Origin: Mucilaginibacter segetis
Lineage (GTDB): Bacteria > Bacteroidota > Bacteroidia > Sphingobacteriales > Sphingobacteriaceae
NCBI RefSeq assembly: GCF_016522075.1
Contig: NZ_JAEHFW010000001.1
Coordinates: forward strand, 124,001 to 188,000
Length of the DNA stretch: 64,000 nucleotides
Reading direction: 5' to 3'
Shown: positions 52,014-60,735 of the stretch, one piece after another
Position numbering within the stretch: the first letter of the stretch is position 1
How the letters are laid out: every line of letters begins with the position of its first letter
The notes under the pieces: model-generated
Told to the model about the DNA's origin: nothing
Seen by the model: only the letters and a program-made list of their open reading frames with translations
The model's database searches: none
Made by a program: the position numbers and the translations under genes

Positions 52014-53750
52014 ATGTATCGTATTATACGCCTATGTGTTATTGGGATTGTTTTGTTATTCTCTGTGGAGATACAAACCGCCTTTGCTCAATCTATATTA
52101 ACCCGTAACATCTCCATCCACGTTAAAAACATGCCCTTGGGGGTGGTGCTGAAAACGATGGAAGAAAAGGGGAAGTTCTATTTTTCATACAATAGCAACA
52201 TCTTGAAAACGGATAGCCTAATTAGTGTTGATGCCGATAATCTTACCATACGGGATGTATTGAACCAGATGCTGCGTAGTCGTTTTGAATATAAAGAGAC
52301 AAAAGATTATGTTATTTTACGATACGCACCGTTAAAACTATCATTAATTACAGAAAAGGCCATAACCGAAAATAACGAATATGTGATCACCGGATTTATA
52401 ACGGATGAGCAAAACGGAAGAAAACTGCCTAATGCCAGTGTTTACGAAAAGAATTTACTGCAATCCACATTAACTAACGCTGATGGCTATTTTGAATTAC
52501 GGCTCAAAAACGAAGGTGTGCAGGTGCATCTCACTATTAGTAAAGAGTTTTATAAGGATACCACCATTATTTTTTTGAACGATGTTAAAATAAATCGTCA
52601 GGTTAACCGCAGTGCTTTTTATTATGCGGTGAACAATGATTTTGAAGGGATAGAGACGACGTCGTTAGGTAAACTGTTTATCAGCACCCGGCAGCGGATA
52701 CAATCGATGAATTTAAGTGGAATGATCGCCAATGCGCCGTTCCAGGCATCGGCAATTCCTAATGTAAGCACTCATGGTGAACTAAGCGGACAAATAGTGA
52801 ACAAGGTATCGTTAAACGCCGTTGGCGGTTATAATGCCGGAGTTGACGGGGCCGAGCTTGGCATTATTTTTAACCTGGATAAAGGTAATGTACAGCATTT
52901 TCAACTTGCTGGCGCGTTTAACATTGTTGGAGGTACGGTTAACGGTGTGCAGATCGGAGGTTTATATAACAATGTTTTAGGTAATTTTAATGGGGTGCAA
53001 TTTGCATTGCTGCATAACAGCATAAAGCACGATCTTAATGGTGTTCAATTCAGTTTATATAATCATGTGCGTGGCAGTCTATCTGGTATGCAGATCGGGC
53101 CGGTTGGTAATATCGCTAACGGTAATGTGAATGGAATACAACTTGCCGCTTTAGGGAATGTTGCCGGAGCTAAATTTTCCGGGATACAAATTGGAGGCGT
53201 TTTTAATTACGCCAGAAATTTGCGGGGCTTACAGATAGGACTGGTGAATATTGCAGATACCTCTTCGGGCTTTAGTATCGGGTTGATAAATATAGTACGG
53301 CACGGATATCATAAACTCACCTTATCCGCCAATGAAACGCTGAATGCAAATATTGCCGTAAAATCAGGCAGCGAAAACTTATATACCATTTATACCGCCG
53401 GAGCGCGGTTAAACAATAATAGTAAAATATATGGATTTGGCCTGGGTTTTGGAAACCTGATGCATTTGAGTAAGAGCTTTGCATTTAATCCGGAATTGAG
53501 CAGCAGGTATTTATATGAAGGAAGTTGGGACTATGCCAATTTTTTGAATCGTTTGGATGCTAATATCAACATTAAACTGAGCAGGTGGATTTCAATAACC
53601 GGTGGACCAGCATTAAATGTTTTTTATTCAAACCAGCAAACCTCTGTAAACGGATATGCCCTTGCACAGAACCTTCATCATAATTTACCATCCGATAACC
53701 GGAAACTTAACTGGTGGATAGGGTGGAACCTTGGTATCAATTTCTTTTGA
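52014..53750 (+). CDS. STN-domain protein with carboxypeptidase-regulatory-like domain and GVQIG surface repeats
   Basis: A 578-residue exported protein. A signal peptide (ends TAFAQ) is followed by an STN domain (about 33-110, ISIHVKNMPLGVVLKTMEEKGKFYFSYNS) that contacts FecR in TonB-linked transducers, then a CarboxypepD_reg-like domain (about 122-195, ITGFITDEQNGRKLPNASVYE). From about residue 250 to 430 lie roughly eight repeats of 20-23 residues with the core NGVQIG/GxxN (VNGVQIGGLYN, FNGVQFALLHN, LNGVQFSLYN, LSGMQIGPVGN, FSGIQIGGVFN), similar to the LA_2272 surface-repeat family. The end looks like a small outer-membrane strand set. No plug or TonB box is present, so it is not a TonB-dependent receptor. 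Confidence 0.85.
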   Translation: MYRIIRLCVIGIVLLFSVEIQTAFAQSILTRNISIHVKNMPLGVVLKTMEEKGKFYFSYNSNILKTDSLISVDADNLTIRDVLNQMLRSRFEYKETKDYVILRYAPLKLSLITEKAITENNEYVITGFITDEQNGRKLPNASVYEKNLLQSTLTNADGYFELRLKNEGVQVHLTISKEFYKDTTIIFLNDVKINRQVNRSAFYYAVNNDFEGIETTSLGKLFISTRQRIQSMNLSGMIANAPFQASAIPNVSTHGELSGQIVNKVSLNAVGGYNAGVDGAELGIIFNLDKGNVQHFQLAGAFNIVGGTVNGVQIGGLYNNVLGNFNGVQFALLHNSIKHDLNGVQFSLYNHVRGSLSGMQIGPVGNIANGNVNGIQLAALGNVAGAKFSGIQIGGVFNYARNLRGLQIGLVNIADTSSGFSIGLINIVRHGYHKLTLSANETLNANIAVKSGSENLYTIYTAGARLNNNSKIYGFGLGFGNLMHLSKSFAFNPELSSRYLYEGSWDYANFLNRLDANINIKLSRWISITGGPALNVFYSNQQTSVNGYALAQNLHHNLPSDNRKLNWWIGWNLGINFF

Positions 53751-53767
53751 AATCGTAATACAGATAA

Positions 53768-54049
53768 TTAATCATACAACTCCAGGTCGCTGTATCGGAT
53801 AATGTTGTGGCTAAGTAAAACTTTTAGTAAAGTGTCGGTACTGTAATCGTCCGCAAGGTCAAGGCAGGTGTAGCGATTGTTGGTTTTTACACGGCAAGCT
53901 TCAAAATCAAACTCAAATACCAAACCGCTTAATCTTCCGGATATCACTGTGATTGTTTCGCTGTTAATTATCTTGAAAGTGTTGCTGGTGCTTTCAAAAA
54001 AACGGCACAGGTTTTTAATATGCCGGTACGCTATCAATGATCTTATCAT
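53768..54049 (-). CDS. Hypothetical protein overlapping the SDR gene
   Basis: A 93-residue protein with a basic start (MIRSLIAYRHIKNLCRFFES) and a central region SGLVFEFDFEACRVKTNNRYTCLDLADDYSTDTLLKVL. No family is recognised. Codon use is ordinary for the genome. It overlaps the 3' end of the short-chain dehydrogenase gene by 35 bases and would be the last gene of that operon. Convergent with the STN gene. Real but small, or a chance frame; I favour real. Confidence 0.55.
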   Translation of the reverse strand: MIRSLIAYRHIKNLCRFFESTSNTFKIINSETITVISGRLSGLVFEFDFEACRVKTNNRYTCLDLADDYSTDTLLKVLLSHNIIRYSDLELYD

Positions 54050-54842
54050 TACTTTTTAGTATTTCTTTTAGTCTGTTCTTTATAATTAAGTTTTTCACAA
54101 AGCCCGGTAAGATACTGTTTAGTACAACCATTAGCCTGTTAATAACGCCGGGTATAATTTCTTTTTTGCCTTTCAGCATACCGTCAATGGCAATTTTTGC
54201 CACATCTTCCGCTTCAAATATGGTAGCTTTTGATATTCCCCTTAACCTATTGTTGAGTACCAGCAATTCGGGTTTCGTATTAATTCCTCCGGGGCTCAAT
54301 AAGCTTATTTTTATATTCGAATCCGAAAGTTCCAGTTGAAGGCACTGTGTAAAATAGCGGATAAATGATTTGGTAGCACCGTAAACCTGTTTTTTAGGTA
54401 CTACGAACAACCCGCCAAGACTGCCTACATTTAACAAATATGATGTAATGGCAGGGTTTGCCTGATCTAAAAACAACCTGGTTAATAAAACAGGAGTAAT
54501 TACATTTAGTTCTATTTGTTTTTTATAAAAGCTCACGCTTTTATCCTCAAACCACGACCAGTTGCCTAATCCTGCATTATTGATCAATATATGTGCGGTA
54601 ATATGCTGCTTCTTAAGAAAGGTAAATATATCTGTATACGTTTCACTATAAGTGAGATCTTTTTCCAGGGAACTTACTTTAACATCAAAGTTTTTTCGGA
54701 TATAGGTTGCCAATGCTTCCAAACTGGAACCGGGCAGTGCAATCAGTACCAGGTCAATATCCCTACGTGCCAGTTCTACGGCGAATGATTTACCCAAACC
54801 TTCACTGGCACCAGTAACAATTGCGGTTAGTTTAGGTATCAT
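54015..54842 (-). CDS. Short-chain dehydrogenase/reductase
   Basis: A 275-residue classical SDR. The coenzyme motif is TGASEGLGKSFAVELA, with LINNAGLGNW and the catalytic set Ser in LNVGSLGG and Tyr-Lys in YGATKSF. The C-terminal region (VINRLMVVLNSILPGFVKNLIIKNRLKEIL) is hydrophobic and could lie on the membrane, like lipid-directed SDRs. It overlaps the upstream epimerase-like gene by 4 bases, so the two probably act in one pathway. Substrate unknown. Confidence 0.88.
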   Translation of the reverse strand: MIPKLTAIVTGASEGLGKSFAVELARRDIDLVLIALPGSSLEALATYIRKNFDVKVSSLEKDLTYSETYTDIFTFLKKQHITAHILINNAGLGNWSWFEDKSVSFYKKQIELNVITPVLLTRLFLDQANPAITSYLLNVGSLGGLFVVPKKQVYGATKSFIRYFTQCLQLELSDSNIKISLLSPGGINTKPELLVLNNRLRGISKATIFEAEDVAKIAIDGMLKGKKEIIPGVINRLMVVLNSILPGFVKNLIIKNRLKEILKSNDKIIDSVPAY

Positions 54843-55825
54843 GCAATGGCTTTTAAATAATTAACGGTTCGTTTCATTCCCTCGGTAAACGGTGTTATTT
54901 GATAACCCAATTGCTTAATAGCTTTTTGACTGCTGTAACGCTGGTCAAACTTCAAACGGTCGGCAAATTCGGGTAAAAAAAATGGGGGTAATCCGGTTAT
55001 TTTGGTTTTTACCCGTTCTAACTGGCTGTAAAATTTTATCAACTTTTGCGGTATCCGTATCATCCTGTGCTGTGTTCCTGATGTTACATACAGTGTAGAA
55101 AAAAACTCGTTAAAGCTAATGTCTTCTCCGCCTAATATATAACGGTTTCCCGGAATGCCTTTATCCATTGCCGCAATATGTCCGTTAACAACATCATGCA
55201 GATAAGCGTAATTAGCCACCTGCACGCCCGTACCCGGAATTACGCGCCATTTGCCTTTTAAATAGCCGTACACCATTTTACCAACTGTGTTGCTGTCGGT
55301 AACGGGGCCTTCACCAAATACACGTGAGGGATTGACTATTACCACATTCATCCCCTGGTTAACGTATTGCTGTACCTGCAGTTCTGCCAGGTGTTTGGTA
55401 CGCTCATAAGCTATAGGGAAACCAACAATACGGGGTTCATCTTCACTTACAGGATGTTTTGTGCTTGGTCCCCAAACACCGCAGGTTGATGTATATACGG
55501 TTTTGTTTATTCCGGCTAATCCGGCAGCTTCAAGCACGTTGCGTGTACCGGTCACATTAGTTTGCAGAAAATCGTCCGGGTTGCGGCACCACATTTTGGC
55601 CATTGCTGCTGTATGGTATACCTGTGAGCACCCCTGCAAGGCGTTGCGGATGCTTTTAATATCAAGTATATCACCTTTTACAGGCTCAATGTTTTTATGT
55701 TTTATAAGGTAAGGATGTGCCGTATTGCGGCACAGCGCTTTTACGTCATACCCCATATTGGCAAGCGAAAGCGTAAGCTGCCTGCCAATAAACCCGGTTG
55801 AGCCTGTAACTAATATCTTTGTCAT
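54839..55825 (-). CDS. NAD-dependent epimerase/dehydratase (extended SDR, 3-beta-HSD/DFR-like)
   Basis: A 328-residue extended SDR: nucleotide motif TGSTGFIGRQLTLSLANMG, STCGVWGPSTKH near the Ser site and catalytic YERTKH (YxxxK). The region TGTRNVLEAAGLAGI and GGEDISFNEFF fits the 3-beta-hydroxysteroid dehydrogenase / dihydroflavonol reductase branch, often used on lipids or polyketide-like substrates in bacteria. It is coupled to the SDR gene downstream by a 4-base overlap. An 11-base perfect inverted repeat lies just upstream. Confidence 0.86.
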   Translation of the reverse strand: MTKILVTGSTGFIGRQLTLSLANMGYDVKALCRNTAHPYLIKHKNIEPVKGDILDIKSIRNALQGCSQVYHTAAMAKMWCRNPDDFLQTNVTGTRNVLEAAGLAGINKTVYTSTCGVWGPSTKHPVSEDEPRIVGFPIAYERTKHLAELQVQQYVNQGMNVVIVNPSRVFGEGPVTDSNTVGKMVYGYLKGKWRVIPGTGVQVANYAYLHDVVNGHIAAMDKGIPGNRYILGGEDISFNEFFSTLYVTSGTQHRMIRIPQKLIKFYSQLERVKTKITGLPPFFLPEFADRLKFDQRYSSQKAIKQLGYQITPFTEGMKRTVNYLKAIA

Positions 55826-55851
55826 GCTGGTAATACAACAAAGCCGGATTT

Positions 55852-55903
55852 TACCCCTACGTCATTAAAATATTTTTTTGCATATTTTTATTACGTAGGG
55901 GTA
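55852..55903. repeat. Perfect 11-base inverted repeat upstream of the epimerase gene
   Basis: TACCCCTACGT (55852-55862) and ACGTAGGGGTA (55893-55903) are exact reverse complements separated by 30 AT-rich bases. They lie between the GH127 stop and the epimerase start on the minus strand. It may be a paired operator or the stem of a long-loop terminator. Confidence 0.7.
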
Positions 55904-55918
55904 GTTTATGCAGTGCTT

Positions 55919-57946
55919 TTACCGGCCTACTACCGGAAACTGTGAAATGCGTAATTGAGTGCATCCATAGGGTATCAAAATTATATCCTCGTCCGGTTGT
56001 TTGGGTATCCCCTCATTATAAATAATGCTATATGGAATAGGTCCCGCCATGTCGTTATATAAAGTCCACGTGGGGATGCGCCTTGCTTTTGTTTTAATAA
56101 TTAGGGGAGCGGAGTTAAGTGTCCAGGGGTAAGCAGACATTGCAGACGCTTTTTCCACCTTGTATTCTTCGTTTAACTTATCGTTTCGGATGTCTATCAA
56201 TCCGTAATTCCATGGCGTTGTTGGGGTAACCTCATAATAGGTTTTGCCATATATAAGCGGATCTTTTTCATTGTCCACTTTTTTAATGTTCTCTCCTATT
56301 TTTAAAGCATAGGTAATAGGGCCACGTTCAACCGATACTGAATTCTCATACCAGGTGTTTTTAAATACATGCATAGGTAATTCCAGTTCAACCACGTCGC
56401 CCGATGTCCATTCGCGGTCTATCTTCACAATGTTGTTTCCTTCAGATTGCTCTAAAGTTTTTCCGTTTATCTTTACAGTGGCTTTGGTACACCATGCAGG
56501 TACGCGTAACTCTAACGGAAAGATAATTTTTTTAGGAGTGCTTAGTGTGAACTTTATAGTTTCGCTGAAAGGATAGTTGGTTTCTTCTTTAATAGTAACA
56601 GACTGTTTATCGGCTACAAGCGCGGTTACTGTACTGGGCGAGTATACTAATGAGGCTAATCCTTTGTCGGGTGTAGCGTACCAAAGGTTTTGAGTGAATT
56701 TTGGCCACCCCTGGTGCATGTTTGAAGTACAGCAAGCATAGCCCGTAAGCAGGCCGTAACAAACATCGGTTCCGCTATGATTAACGTCAAAATTTCGCCC
56801 GTGGCGGGTAAGCATCACCTGGTTGGCCTGTTGAAAATACTGGCGGTTGTTAAACGTTTCATCAATTTGTGAGGTTAAAGTATTAAAAGCTATTTTTTCC
56901 AGGTGATCTGCATAGCTTACGCCACCGGTAATTTCCAGCGTTTTCTCCAGCGAGTACATTAATTCTACGGCGCTGCACAATTCCGATCCCTGGGTAGGAT
57001 TGTTGCCATGCAAGGCCTCATCGCCACCGTACATACCATTGGCGGTTTCATCGTATTGGCGCAGATCGGCGTATGCTTTTTCGATAGCGTCTGTATATTT
57101 CTTATCCGGATGTTGCTGATAGTATATCGCCGGCTCTTTTATCCCTTGTGCCAGATTCACACCGTGAATGCTCCCCATTTTTGCCAGCATATCTGTATTT
57201 AAAAATGCATTGGTGTAATTAAAGGTTTGCTGATGTATAAGGTCGGCAAGGTCTAATAAGAATTTATCTCCGGTAATATTATATAACCAGTACACCACCA
57301 TTAAATTATCGCCGCCGCGGTATCGTGCCCAAAACGACCAATGATCCAGCGGGTGGGCGGGCAGCTCTTTAAGCTGATACTTAAAATAATTGGTGAATAG
57401 CTTTATTACCCTTTTATCGCCTGTGGCCGAGTAATATTGTTTCAAAACCTTCAGCATTACCATTTTTGGCCACCAGTCGTGGCTATTGTCCCGTTGTATG
57501 CCGGCCTCCGGCGGGTAATCTTTTGCCGGGCCAAAGTAACCGTCGGGCTGCTGGCTGTTTAACGTCCACTCTATCCAGGGTTTAACCTTTGCAATAAGTT
57601 CCTTATCGTGTAAAATATAAGCCAGGGGTACTAAACCATCCAGCCAATATGGCCCGCGTTCCCACTGATCACCGTCGCCACCTAACCAGCCATTGCGTTC
57701 ACCCATAACCAGTGGATATAATTTATCCAGATTGCCCGTTGCTCCATTTTTTTGACGGATAAGCATTTCCCGCAGCCAGCCCCCGGGTTTTATGGCGCCT
57801 AAGGGTAACTCAATATAAGGGTTGGTGCGTAAAGGGGCACGATTTTGTACATAGTTGATAGTGTTAGCAGTGTTTACCTGCGCCATGCCATTATCACTAA
57901 GCACAGTAAGTATTAGTATAACCGGAAAAAGCTTAAAAAATTTCAT
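55919..57946 (-). CDS. GH127-type beta-L-arabinofuranosidase (DUF1680), exported
   Basis: A 675-residue glycoside hydrolase from the ATG at 57946 (MKFFKLFPVILILTVLSDNGMAQ signal peptide; the frame extends three codons to a TTG). The catalytic (alpha/alpha)6 barrel occupies about residues 40-420. The family's zinc-cysteine site is visible: Glu-x-Cys in GSELCSAVELMYSLE and the CC pair in GYACCTSNMHQGWPKF. The C-terminal beta-sandwich begins near residue 470 (FPLELRVPAWCTKATVKINGK). It should release arabinofuranose from plant polysaccharide or glycoprotein side chains in the periplasm. No SusC/SusD pair is next to it. Confidence 0.92.
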   Translation of the reverse strand: MKFFKLFPVILILTVLSDNGMAQVNTANTINYVQNRAPLRTNPYIELPLGAIKPGGWLREMLIRQKNGATGNLDKLYPLVMGERNGWLGGDGDQWERGPYWLDGLVPLAYILHDKELIAKVKPWIEWTLNSQQPDGYFGPAKDYPPEAGIQRDNSHDWWPKMVMLKVLKQYYSATGDKRVIKLFTNYFKYQLKELPAHPLDHWSFWARYRGGDNLMVVYWLYNITGDKFLLDLADLIHQQTFNYTNAFLNTDMLAKMGSIHGVNLAQGIKEPAIYYQQHPDKKYTDAIEKAYADLRQYDETANGMYGGDEALHGNNPTQGSELCSAVELMYSLEKTLEITGGVSYADHLEKIAFNTLTSQIDETFNNRQYFQQANQVMLTRHGRNFDVNHSGTDVCYGLLTGYACCTSNMHQGWPKFTQNLWYATPDKGLASLVYSPSTVTALVADKQSVTIKEETNYPFSETIKFTLSTPKKIIFPLELRVPAWCTKATVKINGKTLEQSEGNNIVKIDREWTSGDVVELELPMHVFKNTWYENSVSVERGPITYALKIGENIKKVDNEKDPLIYGKTYYEVTPTTPWNYGLIDIRNDKLNEEYKVEKASAMSAYPWTLNSAPLIIKTKARRIPTWTLYNDMAGPIPYSIIYNEGIPKQPDEDIILIPYGCTQLRISQFPVVGR

Positions 57947-58014
57947 TAGCTGCAATTTAGTAGATTCAGGCTTTAATTTACAAAAGCTTTAAAAACAGGG
58001 CGGAAGATCATCTG

Positions 58015-58578
58015 CTATTTTACCCAATCAGCCACGTTAATAACCTCGGCCTGGCGAGGGAAAATTTTATGCATAAGCATCTCATGTACCTCATTATCAC
58101 GGTCGGCACAACAATCAGCTAACACAGTGATGCTATAATCTTTATCTGCCGCTTCACGAACGGTAGATAATACTACACCGCTTGTAATAATGCCACTTAA
58201 TACAAGTTGCTGAATGCCATTGGCTCTTAAAATTACTTCGAGGTCGCTCCCGGTAAATGCGCTGAAACGGCGTTTGGTAATAGTTATTTCTCCTGAAGCG
58301 GGTGCTATAGACGGCTCTATTTTTACAAAATCTTCGGGATTTACTGATGAAAAACGCTCTTTACTTGCCGCAAAACTTTTATTATATATACTTATTTCAG
58401 GTAAACCGGAACGAAAACCTACTACAACATAAATTACAGGAATGCCTTTTTTTCGGGCATAAGCAATTGCGTGAGCAACGTTATCCAGCATAGGTTGGGC
58501 ATTTGGCAGGTTTTGTAATAACGCAACCTGCATTTCCATTATTAATAAAGCAGTATTAGTATTTTCAGCGACAGCCAT
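58015..58578 (-). CDS. Isochorismatase-fold protein lacking the catalytic cysteine
   Basis: A 187-residue protein of the cysteine-hydrolase family. The start MAVAENTNTALLIMEMQ (58578) matches the family start; a further 8 codons upstream are unlikely. The usual triad is Asp, Lys and Cys. Here the Asp of the LIxDMQ motif is Glu15 (LIMEMQ), Lys102 is kept (TKRRFSAF), and the GxxTxxCV motif reads GIITSGVV, placing Val135 at the cysteine position. Isochorismatase-type or nicotinamidase catalysis is therefore not expected. It may bind a ligand or use a different mechanism. Confidence 0.85.
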   Translation of the reverse strand: MAVAENTNTALLIMEMQVALLQNLPNAQPMLDNVAHAIAYARKKGIPVIYVVVGFRSGLPEISIYNKSFAASKERFSSVNPEDFVKIEPSIAPASGEITITKRRFSAFTGSDLEVILRANGIQQLVLSGIITSGVVLSTVREAADKDYSITVLADCCADRDNEVHEMLMHKIFPRQAEVINVADWVK

Positions 58579-58688
58579 AATGATATATTCCGATATACCC
58601 AAATTAAGTACATTATGTACGCAATGCCAATTATGAATTAGAAAAGGGATATTTTTATGACACGTGGTAGCACAATATAATTGAAGGG

Positions 58689-59057
58689 CTATTTTTTAAC
58701 AAACTCTCCAAAGTGCCACAATATACCAGACGGATCATGCAGGAAACACTCTCTTCCCCAATCGTAATGACAAACCGGAGTTAATTTTGCTCCTTTATAT
58801 TTTGCCGGCAGATTTAAGGCAACAAGTTCGTCCCAATAACGTTCCACATCGTCCACCTCTAAAAATATCATGCTGTTATCTATCCAGTCTTTAACGTAAG
58901 CATCCTGCAGGTAAAACCCCAGATCCTCAGTTTTAAAATACGACATGTTGTGGCTCAGAATACTTTCGGTAAAGCCTAGGTCTTTGTAGAAACTGCGTGA
59001 GGTATTAAAATCTTTTGCGCCTATAAATGGCCGTATAGATGTGGCTTTATGTTTCAT
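58689..59057 (-). CDS. VOC/glyoxalase-fold protein
   Basis: A 122-residue protein of the vicinal-oxygen-chelate fold: RPFIGAKDFNTSRSFYKDLGFTESIL, YFKTEDLGFYLQDAY, MIFLEVDDVERYWDELVAL, then RECFLHDPSGILWHFGEF. This fold covers glyoxalases, bleomycin-resistance proteins and dioxygenases. The metal ligands are not conserved well enough to say whether it is an enzyme. Single gene on the minus strand. Confidence 0.78.
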   Translation of the reverse strand: MKHKATSIRPFIGAKDFNTSRSFYKDLGFTESILSHNMSYFKTEDLGFYLQDAYVKDWIDNSMIFLEVDDVERYWDELVALNLPAKYKGAKLTPVCHYDWGRECFLHDPSGILWHFGEFVKK

Positions 59058-59157
59058 GACGGATGTTTTTGTAACAAATTAAAATATCTGGATGATCTAA
59101 ATTTAATGCAATGGGCTAACAAAAGAGTATCGCTTTTTTTTCATAAGCTATACGGGA

Positions 59158-59694
59158 TTAGGATTTATTCTCATTATAATATTCTTCCAGTTCTTTAAGC
59201 CGTTGAATTTGCCCGGGACGAGGGTTTATAAATGTACGCACTTTTTTTACCAGGGCAAAGGCATCTTCAAAGGTTAGTCCTGTTTTAATAAGGTAGGCAA
59301 TAGCCATTGTAGGGCCACGCCCTAATCCCTGGCGGCAGTGTACATAAACCTTTCCGCCATGTTTTATTTCATCATCTATGAATTGAGCACCCCTGATGAG
59401 GTCATCCATTAACGGTGGGGTATTGTCAACAGTAGGGATATGTAAATATTTGATACCCTCGTATGCCGCTTCGTTGTATACAGAATGTATGCGCATATTA
59501 ACAATGGCTGTAATGCCTATTTTCTTTAATTTTCGCAATCCTATCAGACTGTACTGGCTGCCCAGGAACAGTTCAGCAGTGAGCTGGCTTCTTTTGATAT
59601 TGGGCAGGCCGTATAAATAACGGTGCAGAATATCTATCATTTTTGCTATAAAAATGACGACGATAAGCCAGATGCTTTTTGTTTTTTCAAACAT
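59158..59694 (-). CDS. Membrane-anchored dual-specificity phosphatase
   Basis: A 178-residue phosphatase from the ATG at 59694. Residues 8-25 (IWLIVVIFIAKMIDIL) form a membrane anchor. The catalytic loop is VHCRQGLGRGPTMAIAYL (HCx5R; Cys120 and Arg126). The start is one base after the stop of the lipid-kinase gene (TGATATG). The family includes both protein phosphatases and phosphatidylglycerophosphate phosphatase of the PTPMT1 type; with a membrane anchor and a lipid kinase as neighbour, a lipid substrate is attractive (inference). The longer frame to 59724 would overlap the kinase gene. Confidence 0.88.
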   Translation of the reverse strand: MFEKTKSIWLIVVIFIAKMIDILHRYLYGLPNIKRSQLTAELFLGSQYSLIGLRKLKKIGITAIVNMRIHSVYNEAAYEGIKYLHIPTVDNTPPLMDDLIRGAQFIDDEIKHGGKVYVHCRQGLGRGPTMAIAYLIKTGLTFEDAFALVKKVRTFINPRPGQIQRLKELEEYYNENKS

Positions 59695-59695
59695 A

Positions 59696-60583
59696 TCAGG
59701 CACGTTCAGCAGGCACCAGTACATTTAATGCCAGCGGTATAATGTTAATTTCAACTTTGCTTGCTGTTTCTTTACAATCATCAAGTATGTAAGATGTAGG
59801 GCTTTTCATGATGACGGTTGCGGTTTTACATCGCCAGTGCTTTAAAACGTCAGATTCCGTTTGAAAAAGCGTAGTACCTGTGATCTTTAACATGGATAGC
59901 AAACCGGCATCCTTTAAAAGCAATACATCCAGTAAACCGTCAGTAATGCTTATCCCGGGGAACAAATCAAAATCGCCTATGCCTGTATTTCCGGCGTTAG
60001 TAATTGTAAGCGCAACACCCTCTTCTTCAAATTCTTTTCCGTCTATAATTAACCTGTAAGTTTCAAGTTTGGCATTTGCAATGGTTTTAACTACAGTTAC
60101 CCCATAAGCCATTTGTCCCATCTTGTTTTTTAACTGTTCATCCGCCTCCAATATCATATCCGCCATAATGCCGAAATTAATACGTAGCAGAAACGGGGAG
60201 CCATTAGCTTCGCCAGTGTCCATCTTAATGAGTTTGGCATTTTTATCAGTAATAACTCTAAGGGCTTCTTCAGAATCCTGTGGTATACCCAATTCTTTTG
60301 ACATTACGTTAGCTGTACCACCAGGGATAATGGCCATGGGAGTTTTAGTGCCTTTTAATGCCCGGGCTACTTGTGTAATGCTACCGTCGCCGCCGTAAAC
60401 TACTATGAGGTCGGTTTTGTCAATTAGTTTTTCAGCAGTATCAAACGCGTCATTTTCTTCACGGGTAACAGTTACCTCCCATTTTACTGAGCTATCTTTA
60501 AAGGCCTTTTGTATAAAAGATAAGATAGGTTCTTCTTTACCGGAGGCGGGGTTAATAATAAAATGGATGTGTTTAAATGGCAT
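59696..60583 (-). CDS. Diacylglycerol kinase-family lipid kinase
   Basis: A 295-residue kinase of the DagK/YegS family, cytosolic or peripheral on the inner membrane: INPASGKEEPIL, VVYGGDGSITQVARALKGT with the GGDGT-like nucleotide loop, IIPGGTANVMSKELGIP and the C-terminal VTNAGNTGIGDFDLFPGISITDGLLDVLLL. It phosphorylates diacylglycerol or a related lipid. It is tightly coupled to the downstream membrane phosphatase gene (one base between stop and start). Confidence 0.92.
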   Translation of the reverse strand: MPFKHIHFIINPASGKEEPILSFIQKAFKDSSVKWEVTVTREENDAFDTAEKLIDKTDLIVVYGGDGSITQVARALKGTKTPMAIIPGGTANVMSKELGIPQDSEEALRVITDKNAKLIKMDTGEANGSPFLLRINFGIMADMILEADEQLKNKMGQMAYGVTVVKTIANAKLETYRLIIDGKEFEEEGVALTITNAGNTGIGDFDLFPGISITDGLLDVLLLKDAGLLSMLKITGTTLFQTESDVLKHWRCKTATVIMKSPTSYILDDCKETASKVEINIIPLALNVLVPAERA

Positions 60584-60691
60584 GTATTGCGCGTGTTAAA
60601 GTTTGACGTGTGGGTATAGTGATGCGTAACTTATTAAAGCCGCTCATTGTATGAATGCTGTTTTAAATTAAATTGTTTTTGAGTAAATTAA

Positions 60692-60716
60692 AAGAAGCCG
60701 CGCTACGTCGGCTTCC
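60692..60716 (-). terminator. Terminator after the acidic mini-protein
   Basis: On the minus strand GAAGCCG and CGGCTTC form a 7-bp stem around an 8-base loop and run into TTTT. It lies 20 bases after the acidic frame's stop. Confidence 0.75.
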
Positions 60717-60735
60717 TTTAACCTAAGGGATGAAA

